Source of the DNA: Mycobacterium conspicuum
GTDB lineage: Bacteria; Actinomycetota; Actinomycetes; Mycobacteriales; Mycobacteriaceae
NCBI RefSeq assembly: GCF_010730195.1
Contig: NZ_AP022613.1
Span: 5,828,001-5,892,000 of the forward strand
Length of the DNA stretch: 64,000 nt
Direction of reading: 5' to 3'
The position numbers and the translations under genes were made by a program. Below the pieces are notes generated by a model. That model made no database searches. It worked only from the letters and a program-made list of their open reading frames with translations, and was not told where the DNA came from. Shown here one piece after another: positions 8,943-17,542 of this stretch. The stretch's first letter is position 1. Each line of letters opens with the position of its first letter.

Positions 8943-10040
8943 CTAGCCCTCGCCGATGAACTCTTCGAGCTGAGCGCGCGCGACGTCGTCGGGCAGCTGC
9001 TGCGGCGGGCTCTTCATCAGGTAGGCCGACGCCGGCACCACCGGTCCGCCGATGCCGCGGTCCTTGGCGATCTTCGCGGCGCGCACCGCGTCGATGATGA
9101 CGCCCGCCGAGTTCGGCGAGTCCCACACCTCGAGCTTGTACTCCAGGTTCAGCGGCACGTCACCGAACGCGCGGCCTTCCAGCCGCACGTAGGCCCACTT
9201 GCGGTCGTCGAGCCAGCCGACGTGGTCGGACGGGCCGATGTGCACGTCCTTGGTCTTGAACTCGCGCTGCAGGTTAGAGGTCACGGCCTGAGTCTTGGAA
9301 ATCTTCTTGGACTCCAGCCGCTCCCGCTCGAGCATGTTGAGGAAGTCCATGTTGCCGCCGACGTTGAGCTGCATGGTGCGGTCCAACTGCACCCCGCGGT
9401 CCTCGAACAGCTTGGCCATCACACGGTGCGTGATCGTCGCGCCGACCTGGCTCTTGATGTCGTCGCCGACGATCGGCACGCCCGCGTCGGTGAACTTCTT
9501 GGCCCACACCGGGTCCGAGGCGATGAACACCGGCAGCGCGTTGACGAACGCCACGCCGGCGTCGATGGCGCACTGGGCGTAGAACTTGTCGGCCTCTTCG
9601 GAGCCCACCGGCAGGTAGGACACCAAGACGTCGACCTTGTTCTCCTTGAGCACCTGCACCACGTCGACCGGCTCGGCGTCGGACAGCTCGATGGTGTCGG
9701 CGTAGTACTTGCCGATGCCGTCGAGCGTCGGGCCGCGCTGCACCGTGACATTGGTGGGCGGCACGTCGGCGATCTTGATGGTGTTGTTCTCCGACGCGAA
9801 GATCGCCTCCGAAAGGTCGAAGCCGACCTTCTTGGCGTCCACGTCGAAGGCGGCCACGAACTTCACGTCGCGGACGTGATACCGGCCGAACTTCACATGC
9901 ATCAGCCCGGGGACGGTCGATGTCTCGTCGGCGTTGTGGTAGTACTCAACGCCCTGAACCAGCGAGGACGCGCAGTTTCCAACGCCGACAATGGCGACTC
10001 GAACCTCGGCCGACGCCTCTGACGCGGTGTACTCACTCAT
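8943..10040 (-). CDS. ino1: Myo-inositol-1-phosphate synthase
   Basis: Converts glucose 6-phosphate to 1L-myo-inositol 1-phosphate with internal NAD+ redox cycling. This feeds phosphatidylinositol, PIMs, LAM and mycothiol. The 365-residue product matches the mycobacterial enzyme in size. It has the N-terminal NAD fold (VRVAIVGVGNCASSLVQG, residues 13-30), the region around ALPVFIASDPVWAKKF, and the catalytic-domain stretch NVGGNMDFLNMLERERLESKK. The ATG at 10040 is chosen over the longer frame because AGGAG lies 8 bases upstream and the family starts at MSEY. It sits 62 bases downstream of padR, as in Rv0046c-Rv0047c, suggesting an operon. Confidence 0.98.
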   Translation of the reverse strand: MSEYTASEASAEVRVAIVGVGNCASSLVQGVEYYHNADETSTVPGLMHVKFGRYHVRDVKFVAAFDVDAKKVGFDLSEAIFASENNTIKIADVPPTNVTVQRGPTLDGIGKYYADTIELSDAEPVDVVQVLKENKVDVLVSYLPVGSEEADKFYAQCAIDAGVAFVNALPVFIASDPVWAKKFTDAGVPIVGDDIKSQVGATITHRVMAKLFEDRGVQLDRTMQLNVGGNMDFLNMLERERLESKKISKTQAVTSNLQREFKTKDVHIGPSDHVGWLDDRKWAYVRLEGRAFGDVPLNLEYKLEVWDSPNSAGVIIDAVRAAKIAKDRGIGGPVVPASAYLMKSPPQQLPDDVARAQLEEFIGEG

Positions 10041-10102
10041 AGGGCGTTCTCCTAACCTCATGCCTTCTTCTCGTTGGTGTTCTCGGCTGCTTGTGTGGGG
10101 GT

Positions 10103-10633
10103 TCACGTTTGTTCTGCTGCCCGCTCCGCTGCGATCAGCTCGTTGAGCCACTTGACCTCGCGCTCGCTGGACTCGAGCCCGAGCTGATGCAGTTGGCGGG
10201 TGTAACGGTCGAATGAGCTGCTGGCCCGCATCACGGCGTCGCGCAGCCCTTCGCGGCGTTCCTCGACCTGGCGGCGACGGCCCTCCAGGATCCGCATCCG
10301 CGCCTCGGCTGGAGTGCGGTTGAAGAACGCCAGGTGTACGCCGAAGCCGTCATCGGTGTAGTTGTGGGGTCCGGTGTCGGCGACCAATTCAGCGAAGCGC
10401 TGGCGACCCGCCTCGGTCAGTTCGTACACCCGCCGTGCCCGACGGACCGGGGTGCCGGCCGGGGCCGCATTCTCGGCGATCAGGCCGTCGGTTTGCATCC
10501 GGCGCAGGGCCGGGTACAGGGAGCCGTAGGAAAATGCCCGGAAGGCCCCGAGCAAGCCCGTCAGACGTTTGCGCAGCTCATAGCCATGCATCGGAGATTC
10601 GATGAGCAGGCCCAAGATGGCCAGTTCCAGCAT
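10103..10633 (-). CDS. PadR-family transcriptional regulator
   Basis: A 176-residue PadR regulator, counterpart of Rv0047c. The winged helix (MLELAILGLLIESPMHGYEL through SYGSLYPALRRMQTDGLI) opens the protein, and an Arg/Glu-rich coiled C-terminal helix follows for dimerisation. The ATG at 10633 has a near-perfect Shine-Dalgarno GGAGGTGA 4 bases away; the longer frame to 10867 adds non-family sequence and is rejected. It precedes ino1 on the same strand and may regulate ino1 and itself through the dyads at 10698-10734. Confidence 0.95.
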   Translation of the reverse strand: MLELAILGLLIESPMHGYELRKRLTGLLGAFRAFSYGSLYPALRRMQTDGLIAENAAPAGTPVRRARRVYELTEAGRQRFAELVADTGPHNYTDDGFGVHLAFFNRTPAEARMRILEGRRRQVEERREGLRDAVMRASSSFDRYTRQLHQLGLESSEREVKWLNELIAAERAAEQT

Positions 10634-10697
10634 CGAGTCACCTCCCTTGCGCGGCTGATTACGACGGACTGCAACGCACCAATGCGTCGCTTCATAG

Positions 10698-10734
10698 TAT
10701 CGGGTCGATATATTTACGACAACACAACCTGTTG
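10698..10734. promoter_or_regulatory. Two short dyads upstream of padR, candidate operator
   Basis: TATCG-GGT-CGATA at 10698-10710 is a perfect 5-bp inverted repeat. CAACA-N5-TGTTG at 10720-10734 is a second one. They lie 65-101 bases upstream of the padR start, between padR and the divergent DUF5318 gene, in an AT-richer patch. PadR proteins usually bind such dyads at their own promoters. Binding here is inference. Confidence 0.45.
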
Positions 10735-10868
10735 TTGGTGCGTTGTTAGTCACAAACCCAGGTGCGGGCCCTGGTGCGGGCTGGCCGGCCCGAGACCGGC
10801 TCGTCATCGAAGTCGCGGCGCGTGTGCGCGGACATTTTGGTTGCGTGTCGGTGCTGCCGCAGGGCACG

Positions 10869-10874
10869 TACTCT
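10869..10874 (+). promoter_or_regulatory. Predicted -10 box TACTCT, leaderless start of DUF5318 gene
   Basis: TACTCT fits the mycobacterial TANNNT -10 consensus. It ends 7 bases before the GTG at 10882, so the transcript should begin at or next to the start codon. Confidence 0.5.
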
Positions 10875-10881
10875 GGTCAGC

Positions 10882-11316
10882 GTGCGACTGCAGCGACAGG
10901 TGGTGGACTACGCGCTTCGGCGTCGCTCCCTGCTGGCGGAGGTGTATTCGGGACGCACCGGCGTATCCGAGGTGTGTGACGCGAATCCGTACCTGCTGCG
11001 TGCCGCGAAGTTCCACGGGAAATCAAGCCAGGTGATGTGCCCGATCTGCCGGAAGGAACAGCTGACGCTGGTGTCCTGGGTGTTCGGCGACCACCTGGGG
11101 GCCGTGTCGGGTTCGGCTCGCACGGCCGAAGAATTGGTGTTGTTGGCGACCCGGTTCGAGGAGTTCTCGGTCCACGTGGTGGAGGTGTGCCGCACCTGCA
11201 GTTGGAATCATCTGGTCAAGTCGTATGTGCTCGGCGCGGCTCGCTCGGCGCCTCCGCCCCGGGGCACGCGCGGCACGCGGACGGCGCGTAACGGCGCGCG
11301 CACGGCCAGTGAATAA
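10882..11316 (+). CDS. DUF5318 zinc-ribbon-like conserved protein
   Basis: A 144-residue actinobacterial protein of unknown function, counterpart of Rv0049. It carries two C-x2-C pairs (CPICRK near residue 52 and CRTC near 105), a likely zinc knuckle, and a basic, disordered Arg/Thr-rich tail. The GTG at 10882 is chosen because the conserved sequence begins RLQRQVVDYALRRRSLLAEV and a TACTCT box lies directly upstream. It overlaps the ponA1 start by 8 bases, and the constant linkage suggests a role near cell-wall synthesis, which is inference. Confidence 0.9.
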   Translation: MRLQRQVVDYALRRRSLLAEVYSGRTGVSEVCDANPYLLRAAKFHGKSSQVMCPICRKEQLTLVSWVFGDHLGAVSGSARTAEELVLLATRFEEFSVHVVEVCRTCSWNHLVKSYVLGAARSAPPPRGTRGTRTARNGARTASE

Positions 11317-13885
11317 CGAAGGGCGCCACCACCAGTCGTCCGGGGACGCCAGCGAGTCACAGACTGAGCGCGCAGGCAAGCATGCCCCCGACGCCGAAGC
11401 CGACAGCAGGCGATCGAGGCCGGGTCAGCGTCGTCAGGTTCCGCCCGACGATCGGATGACGTCGATCATCCCCGCCGTCGGCGACGACCGATCGCCGGGA
11501 CGGGCGGACCCCATCGACGAGGTCAAGGCGGCGCTCGAGGGTCAGCGGCGCGACCCGATCGACGAGGTGAGGGCCGCGATGGAGCGCCCGGCCTCAAGAT
11601 CCTCGAAACCCTTGCTGTCGCAGCCTAGTGATCGGACGGACTCCGCGCGTCGCCCACCGGAAGAACCGCCGCCCCCAGGGCCGCGGGCCCCGGTTGGACC
11701 GGGCCAAGGCAGACCCGGGCCGAGGGTGAAGGCCCAATGGTCCGAGCAGATCAATTGGCACTGGGTGCGGCGCGGCCTGTATCTCACCGCCGCGATGATC
11801 GTGCTGCTGCCGATCGTCACGTTCACCATGGCCTACTTCATCGTCGACATCCCCAAGCCGGGAGACATCCGCACCAACCAGGTCTCGACCATCCTGGCCA
11901 GCGACGGTTCGGAGATCGCCAAAATCGTTCCCCCCGAAGGTAATCGGGTTGACGTCAACCTTAGCCAGGTGCCGGTGCACGTGCGCCAGGCCGTGATCGC
12001 CGCCGAGGACCGCAACTTCTATTCGAACCCGGGTTTCGACTTCCGCGGCTTCGCGCGGGCCGTGAACAACAACCTGTTTGGCAGCGGAGACCTGCAGGGC
12101 GGGTCGACGATCACCCAGCAATACGTGAAGAACGCACTGGTCGGTTCGGCGCAGCACGGGCTGGCCGGCCTGCTGCGTAAAGCCAAGGAACTGGTCATCG
12201 CCACCAAGATGTCGGGGGAGTGGTCCAAAGATGATGTGCTGCAGGCATATCTGAACATCATCTATTTCGGCCGCGGCGCCTATGGCATCTCGGCCGCGTC
12301 CAAGGCGTATTTCAACAAGCCCGTCGAGCAACTCACGGTTTCCGAAGGGGCGCTGCTGGCGGCGCTGATTAGGCGCCCCTCCACGCTGGACCCGGCGGTC
12401 GATCCCAAGGGGGCGGAGGCCCGGTGGAACTGGGTGCTCGACGGCATGGTGGAAACCAAGGCGCTGTCCCCGAGTGACCGTGCGGCACAAACCTTTCCGG
12501 CGACCGTCCCGCCGGACCTGGCCCGCGCGCAGAACCAGACCACCGGGCCCAACGGGCTGATCGAACGCCAGGTGACCCGGGAACTGATGGAGCTGTTCAA
12601 CATCGACGAGCAGACCTTGAACACCCAGGGTCTCCAGGTCACGACCACGATCGACCCGAAGGCTCAGCGGGCGGCGGAGAAGGCGGTCTCTAAATACCTT
12701 GACGGGCAGGACCCCGACATGCGGACCGCCGTCGTTTCCATCGACCCGCACAACGGCGCGATACGCGCCTACTACGGCGGCCCGGACGCCAACGGGTTCG
12801 ACTTCGCGCAGGGCGGGTTGCAGACCGGATCGTCGTTCAAGGTGTTTGCCTTGGTGGCGGCGCTCGAGCAGGGCATCGGACTGGGCTACCAGGTGGACAG
12901 TTCCCCGCTGACCGTCGACGGCATCAAGATCACCAATGTCGAGGGTGAGAGCTGCGGGACCTGCAATCTCGCGGAAGCGCTCAAGATGTCGCTGAACACC
13001 TCCTATTACCGGCTGATGCTCAAACTCAAGGGCGGACCCCAGGCCGTCGCGGACGCCGCGCATCAGGCCGGCATCGCGACGAGCTTTCCCGGTGTCGCGC
13101 ATACCCTTTCCGAGGACGGCAAGGGCGGACCGCCCAACAACGGCGTCGTGCTGGGGCAGTACCAAACCCGGGTGCTCGACATGGCCTCGGCCTACGCCAC
13201 CCTGGCCGCCTCCGGTATCTATCACCGCCCGCATTTCGTGCAGAAGGTCGTCAACGCCGAGGGCCAAGTGCTTTTCGACGCCGGCACGTCGAACAACAAC
13301 GGTGAGCAGCGCATCGACAAAGGCGTCGCCGACAACGTTACCGCGGCGATGCAGCCGATCGCCGGTTATTCCAATGGGCACAATCTGGCCGGGGGACGAC
13401 CGTCGGCGGCCAAGACCGGAACCGCCCAGCTGGGTGACACCGATGCCAACAAGGACGCGTGGATGGTCGGGTACACGCCGTCACTGTCGACGGCGGTGTG
13501 GGTGGGCACCGTCCGAGACGACAAGCCGCTGGTAACCGCCTCGGGCGCAGACGTTTACGGTTCCGGCCTGCCGTCCGACATCTGGAAGGCGACCATGGAC
13601 GGCGCGCTGAAGGGCACCTCGAACGAGACGTTCCCCAAGCCGAGCGAGATCGGCGGCTACGCGGGCGTTCCCGCGCCGCCGCCGAAGCCGCCGCCGCCCT
13701 CAGTGACCGTCATCCAACCCACCGTCGAGGTCGCCCCGGGCATCACCATCCCGGTCGGTCCGCCGACGACGATCACCGTCGCGCCGCCGGCGCCGGCTCC
13801 TCCGCCCGGCCCGGCACCGCCGTTCGGCCAGCCGCCCAGCCCGCCACCGCCGTTCGGCCAGCCGCCCAACCCGCCGCCGCCGTGA
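11309..13885 (+). CDS. ponA1: Bifunctional class A penicillin-binding protein PonA1
   Basis: Polymerises and cross-links peptidoglycan at the cell membrane. The product is 858 residues from the GTG at 11309, or 809 from the ATG at 11456. I prefer 11309 because VNNEGRHHQSS resembles the revised M. tuberculosis N-terminus. Order: a disordered cytoplasmic tail with a repeated DPIDEV motif, one membrane segment (YLTAAMIVLLPIVTFTMAYF), a GT51 domain with catalytic Glu in AAEDRNFYSNPG, and a transpeptidase with SSFK nucleophile, SLN and KTGT. A Pro-rich periplasmic tail with FGQPP repeats ends the protein. The stop overlaps the next gene. Confidence 0.97.
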   Translation: MNNEGRHHQSSGDASESQTERAGKHAPDAEADSRRSRPGQRRQVPPDDRMTSIIPAVGDDRSPGRADPIDEVKAALEGQRRDPIDEVRAAMERPASRSSKPLLSQPSDRTDSARRPPEEPPPPGPRAPVGPGQGRPGPRVKAQWSEQINWHWVRRGLYLTAAMIVLLPIVTFTMAYFIVDIPKPGDIRTNQVSTILASDGSEIAKIVPPEGNRVDVNLSQVPVHVRQAVIAAEDRNFYSNPGFDFRGFARAVNNNLFGSGDLQGGSTITQQYVKNALVGSAQHGLAGLLRKAKELVIATKMSGEWSKDDVLQAYLNIIYFGRGAYGISAASKAYFNKPVEQLTVSEGALLAALIRRPSTLDPAVDPKGAEARWNWVLDGMVETKALSPSDRAAQTFPATVPPDLARAQNQTTGPNGLIERQVTRELMELFNIDEQTLNTQGLQVTTTIDPKAQRAAEKAVSKYLDGQDPDMRTAVVSIDPHNGAIRAYYGGPDANGFDFAQGGLQTGSSFKVFALVAALEQGIGLGYQVDSSPLTVDGIKITNVEGESCGTCNLAEALKMSLNTSYYRLMLKLKGGPQAVADAAHQAGIATSFPGVAHTLSEDGKGGPPNNGVVLGQYQTRVLDMASAYATLAASGIYHRPHFVQKVVNAEGQVLFDAGTSNNNGEQRIDKGVADNVTAAMQPIAGYSNGHNLAGGRPSAAKTGTAQLGDTDANKDAWMVGYTPSLSTAVWVGTVRDDKPLVTASGADVYGSGLPSDIWKATMDGALKGTSNETFPKPSEIGGYAGVPAPPPKPPPPSVTVIQPTVEVAPGITIPVGPPTTITVAPPAPAPPPGPAPPFGQPPSPPPPFGQPPNPPPP

Positions 13886-15567
13886 CGGACGCTGAGCAGA
13901 GCGCCACCATCTCACCGGTGCCGTTGGCCGCCGATCTGCGCAGCGCCGACAACCGCGACTGCCCCAGCCGCACAGACGTTTTGGGTGCCGCTCTGGCAGA
14001 CGTTGTCGGCGGACCGGTGGGTCGACACGCGTTGGTGGGCCGCACCCGGTTGATGACCCCGGTGCGGGCGATGTTCGTGATCGCACTGGTATTCCTGGCC
14101 TTCGGCTGGTCGACGAAGGCGGCGTGTCTACAGTCCACCGGCAGCGGGCCGGGTGACCAGCGGGTCGCCAACTGGGAAAATCAGCGCGCCTATTACGAGC
14201 TGTGCTACTCCGACACGGTGCCGCTCTACGGCGCGGAGTTGTTGAGCCAGGGCAAGTTTCCGTACAAGTCGAGTTGGATCGAAAGCGACGCCAACGGCGT
14301 GCAGCAGATCCGCTACGACGGCCAGCCCGCGGTGCGATACATGGAGTATCCGGTGCTGACCGGGGTGTACCAGTATGTGTCGATGGCGCTGGCCAAGTCC
14401 TACACGGCGCTGAGCAAGCTGGTTCCGCTTCCGGTGATCGCCGAGGTGGTGATGTTCTTCAACATCGCCGCGTTCGGGCTGGCGCTGGCCTGGCTGTGCA
14501 CCGTATGGGCCACCGCGGGATTATCGGGCCGGCGGGTGTGGGATGCGGCCCTGGTGGCCGCCTCCCCGTTGCTGATCTTCCAGATATTCACCAACTTCGA
14601 CGCGCTGGCAACGGCATTCGCGACGAGCGGACTGCTGGCGTGGGCGCGGCGAAAGCCGGTGCTGGCCGGCTTCCTGATCGGGCTGGGAGCCGCGGCCAAG
14701 TTGTATCCGCTGTTGTTCTTGGGCCCGCTGGTGGTGCTGGGGATCCGCACCGGTCGCCTCGGAGCGATTGCAAGCGCGGCGAAGCCGGGCGCAGCAGGTC
14801 GCGACCGTTGCCTGGGCGGCGTGGCCCGCACGGCGCTGACGGCGGTGATGACCTGGGTGGTCGTGAATCTGCCGGTGCTGGTGCTGTTTCCGCGCGGCTG
14901 GTCGGAGTTTTTCCGGCTCAACACCCGCCGCGGCGACGACATGGACTCGCTGTACAGCGTCGTGAAATCGTTCACCGGCTGGCGCGGCTTCGATCCCAAG
15001 CTGGGTTTCTGGGAGCCGCCGGTGGTGCTGAACACCGTGGTCGCGGTGTTGTTCGCATTGTGTTGTGCGGCAATTGCCTACATCGCACTCACCGCTCCGC
15101 AGCGGCCGCGGGTGGCCCAGCTGACGTTCTTGGTGGTGGCGGCCTTCCTGCTGACCAACAAGGTATGGAGCCCCCAGTTCTCGCTGTGGCTGGTACCGCT
15201 GGCGGTGCTGGCCCTGCCGCACCGGCGGATCCTGCTGGCATGGATGACGGTGGACGCGCTGGTGTGGGTGCCGCGGATGTACTTCCTCTACGGCAATCCG
15301 AACCGCTCCCTGCCCGAACAGTGGTTCACCGCGACGGTGTTGCTGCGTGATGTCGCGGTAATCATGTTGTGCGCGTTGGTGATTCATCAGATTTATCGGC
15401 CCGCCGAGGATCTGGTCCGATGGGGCGGCCGGGTGGACGATCCCGGCGGTGGTCCGTTCGACCGTGCTCCCGACGCGCCGCCCGATTGGCTGCCGGACTG
15501 GCTACGTCCCCGTAGGCTGCGCCCGTCGGACGCAGCCGAACCCGAGCCCGCCACCGTGGAGGCATGA
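13882..15567 (+). CDS. GT87 (DUF2029) mannosyltransferase-like membrane protein
   Basis: A 561-residue polytopic protein, counterpart of Rv0051 and related to polyprenyl-phosphate-mannose-dependent alpha-1,2-mannosyltransferases (GT87). It has about ten hydrophobic segments, for example MFVIALVFLAFGW, VVMFFNIAAFGLALAWL and LTFLVVAAFLL. The lumenal loop after the first segment has the SYxxY/GxxPYKSSWIE-type acidic region of the family, and the motif AAKLYPLLFLGP is typical. The start is a GTG overlapping the ponA1 TGA (GTGA); the upstream extension is only ponA1 in another frame. Its acceptor is unknown; coupling to ponA1 suggests envelope glycan work. Confidence 0.88.
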   Translation: MTDAEQSATISPVPLAADLRSADNRDCPSRTDVLGAALADVVGGPVGRHALVGRTRLMTPVRAMFVIALVFLAFGWSTKAACLQSTGSGPGDQRVANWENQRAYYELCYSDTVPLYGAELLSQGKFPYKSSWIESDANGVQQIRYDGQPAVRYMEYPVLTGVYQYVSMALAKSYTALSKLVPLPVIAEVVMFFNIAAFGLALAWLCTVWATAGLSGRRVWDAALVAASPLLIFQIFTNFDALATAFATSGLLAWARRKPVLAGFLIGLGAAAKLYPLLFLGPLVVLGIRTGRLGAIASAAKPGAAGRDRCLGGVARTALTAVMTWVVVNLPVLVLFPRGWSEFFRLNTRRGDDMDSLYSVVKSFTGWRGFDPKLGFWEPPVVLNTVVAVLFALCCAAIAYIALTAPQRPRVAQLTFLVVAAFLLTNKVWSPQFSLWLVPLAVLALPHRRILLAWMTVDALVWVPRMYFLYGNPNRSLPEQWFTATVLLRDVAVIMLCALVIHQIYRPAEDLVRWGGRVDDPGGGPFDRAPDAPPDWLPDWLRPRRLRPSDAAEPEPATVEA

Positions 15568-16205
15568 TGCAGGTCGCCATCCCCCTGTTCGACCGGTTCA
15601 CCGCGCTCGACGCCGTCGGGCCCTACGAAGTGCTGCAGCGCATCCCGTCGATCGAGGTGGTATTCGTCGGACACCGGCGCGGTGAGGTGCGCACCGAAAA
15701 CGGGCTCCTGGGCGTCACCTGCGACGCCGCCTTCGATGAGGTCGGCGCCCCCGATGTGGTGGTGGTGCCCGGGGGCATCGGCACCCGTCGACTGATCCAC
15801 GACGAGGTGATCCGCGGCTGGCTGCAGTCGGTTCATCCGCAGACCACGTTCACCACCTCGGTGTGCACCGGTTCGCTATTGCTCGCCGCCGCGGGGCTGC
15901 TTGACGGGCTCACGGCGACGACGCACTGGAGCGCCATCGACACGCTCAACGAGCTGGGAGCGCACTACGTACCCGAGCGCGTCGTCGAGCATCTCCCGCA
16001 GCGGATCGTCACCGCCGCGGGGGTGTCCAGCGGGATCGATATGGCCTTGCGGCTGGTTGAGCTGTTGGTCGATCGACAGGCCGCGCAGGCCGCTCAGCTG
16101 CTCATCGAATACGACCCGCAGCCGCCGTTCGACTCGGGTTCGCTCGCCAAGGCCGACGCCGCGACCAAGGCCAGGGCCGACGAATACCGCCTAGGTCGCA
16201 AATGA
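15564..16205 (+). CDS. DJ-1/PfpI-family protein (isonitrile hydratase-like)
   Basis: A 213-residue cytosolic protein with the class I glutamine-amidotransferase-like fold of the DJ-1/PfpI superfamily. The nucleophile elbow is SVCTGS, with the reactive Cys near residue 99, and VVVPGGIG precedes it. The family includes isonitrile hydratases and the ligand domains of some regulators; no DNA-binding domain is present here. The position fits Rv0052. Two ATGs (15564, 15567) overlap the upstream stop; GGAGG spacing favours the second. It is translationally coupled to the GT87 gene. Function is not established. Confidence 0.88.
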   Translation: MMQVAIPLFDRFTALDAVGPYEVLQRIPSIEVVFVGHRRGEVRTENGLLGVTCDAAFDEVGAPDVVVVPGGIGTRRLIHDEVIRGWLQSVHPQTTFTTSVCTGSLLLAAAGLLDGLTATTHWSAIDTLNELGAHYVPERVVEHLPQRIVTAAGVSSGIDMALRLVELLVDRQAAQAAQLLIEYDPQPPFDSGSLAKADAATKARADEYRLGRK

Positions 16206-16237
16206 CGATGGATTTCGCCGCGCACCCGCACGTCCGG

Positions 16238-16292
16238 TAACCTGGGGCGGTTGCCGACGCAGGCGACCCTCCTGCCACGGATCGACCGTGGC
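16238..16292 (+). promoter_or_regulatory. rpsF operon promoter and leader hairpin
   Basis: TAACCT at 16238-16243 fits a -10 box and would give a leader of about 75 bases. The leader holds a perfect 7-bp hairpin GCCACGG-ATCGA-CCGTGGC (16274-16292), followed by a strong AGGAGGTGGTGAGG ribosome-binding region. S6 operons often carry an S6:S18-binding leader; this hairpin is a candidate, not proven. Confidence 0.45.
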
Positions 16293-16324
16293 CGCTTGAG
16301 ACCAGAGGAGGTGGTGAGGTTTCC

Positions 16325-16615
16325 ATGCGTCCATACGAAATCATGGTCATTCTTGACCCCACGCTCGACGAACGCACTGTTTCCCCGTCGCTGGAGACGT
16401 TCCTCAACGTCGTCCGCAAGGACGGCGGAAAGGTCGACAAGATCGACATTTGGGGTAAGCGCAGGTTGGCCTACGAGATTGCCAAGCACGCCGAAGGCAT
16501 CTACGTCGTCATCGACCTGCAGGCCGAGCCGACGACGGTGTCCGAGCTGGACCGTCAGCTCAGCCTCAACGAGTCCGTCTTGCGCACCAAAGTGATGCGC
16601 ACCGACAAGCACTAG
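16325..16615 (+). CDS. rpsF: 30S ribosomal protein S6
   Basis: A 96-residue S6, which binds S18 and the central domain of 16S rRNA. It begins MRPYEIMVILDPTLDERTV and contains the family stretch WGKRRLAYEIAKHAEGIYVV. Length is normal for mycobacteria. It is the first gene of the classic rpsF-ssb-rpsR-rplI cluster, 68 bases upstream of ssb. The ATG at 16325 follows an AGGAGGTGGTGAGG run. Confidence 0.98.
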   Translation: MRPYEIMVILDPTLDERTVSPSLETFLNVVRKDGGKVDKIDIWGKRRLAYEIAKHAEGIYVVIDLQAEPTTVSELDRQLSLNESVLRTKVMRTDKH

Positions 16616-16683
16616 CGCGGTGACTCCCCCTTGTCTGGGTCCTTGCGTAGGCTCAGCGGGGACCCGCGACTCAGGAGGAAATT

Positions 16684-17202
16684 GTGGCTGGTGACACCAC
16701 CATCACCGTTGTCGGAAATCTAACCGCTGACCCCGAACTGCGGTTCACTCCGTCGGGTGCCGCCGTCGCGAATTTCACCGTGGCATCGACACCGCGGATC
16801 TATGACCGGCAGACCGGGGAGTGGAAAGACGGCGAGGCGCTGTTTCTGCGCTGCAACATCTGGCGGGAAGCCGCCGAGAATGTGGCCGAAAGCCTGACCC
16901 GGGGCGCACGGGTGATCGTCACCGGGCGGCTCAAGCAGCGTTCGTTCGAGACGCGCGAGGGCGAGAAGCGCACCGTCGTCGAGGTCGAGGTCGACGAGAT
17001 CGGGCCCTCGCTTCGCTACGCCACGGCCAAGGTCAACAAGGCCAGCCGCAGCGGCGGCGGCGGCGGCGGGTTCGGCTCCGGCGGCGGCGGTTCCCGTCCG
17101 GCGCCAGCGGCCCAGCCGGCCAGCGCACCGGCCGACGACCCGTGGGGCAGCGCCCCGGCGTCTGGGTCGTTCGGCGGCGGTGACGACGAACCCCCCTTCT
17201 GA
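16684..17202 (+). CDS. ssb: Single-stranded DNA-binding protein
   Basis: A 172-residue SSB that protects single-stranded DNA and recruits replication and repair proteins. The OB-fold covers about residues 1-115 (TTITVVGNLTADPELRFTPSG, then FLRCNIWREAAENVAESLTRG). A Gly-rich linker follows, and the tail ends with the protein-docking tip DDEPPF. The GTG at 16684 has CAGGAGG upstream. The gene is placed between S6 and S18 as in other actinobacteria. Confidence 0.98.
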   Translation: MAGDTTITVVGNLTADPELRFTPSGAAVANFTVASTPRIYDRQTGEWKDGEALFLRCNIWREAAENVAESLTRGARVIVTGRLKQRSFETREGEKRTVVEVEVDEIGPSLRYATAKVNKASRSGGGGGGFGSGGGGSRPAPAAQPASAPADDPWGSAPASGSFGGGDDEPPF

Positions 17203-17257
17203 CATCACGACAATTCGAAACACTTCACAGCACTGAGAAAGAGAAAGACCGAAACAC

Positions 17258-17512
17258 ATGGCGAAGTCCACTAAACGGCGCCCGGCCCCGGAAAAGCCGA
17301 TCAAGGCGCGCAAATGCGTCTTCTGCGCGAAAAAGGGCCAATCGATCGACTACAAGGACACGACGCTGCTGCGCACCTACATCAGTGAGCGGGGCAAAAT
17401 CCGCGCGCGCCGGGTCACCGGCAACTGCGTCCAGCACCAACGTGACATCGCGCTCGCGGTGAAGAATGCCCGCGAGGTTGCGCTGCTGCCCTTCACCTCG
17501 TCGACGCGATAG
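17258..17512 (+). CDS. rpsR: 30S ribosomal protein S18 (zinc-binding C+ form)
   Basis: An 84-residue S18 that partners S6 in the 30S platform. It retains Cys residues (CVFCAKKGQ and later NCVQHQ) of the C+ zinc-ribbon form. Mycobacteria also encode a Cys-free S18 used under zinc limitation, so this copy corresponds to rpsR1 (Rv0055). It sits 30 bases upstream of rplI. Confidence 0.97.
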   Translation: MAKSTKRRPAPEKPIKARKCVFCAKKGQSIDYKDTTLLRTYISERGKIRARRVTGNCVQHQRDIALAVKNAREVALLPFTSSTR

Positions 17513-17542
17513 TCGCCGGAATTAACGGAAAGTACGAAAACA

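Noticed and set aside
8280..10022. 580-codon frame antisense to the esterase and ino1
   Set aside because: A high-GC shadow with no recognisable domain.
10634..10867. N-terminal extension of PadR
   Set aside because: It would skip the strong GGAGGTGA site and the normal PadR start MLELAILG.
13459..13881. N-terminal extension of the GT87 gene
   Set aside because: It is shadow sequence inside ponA1; the GTG overlapping the ponA1 stop is the natural start.
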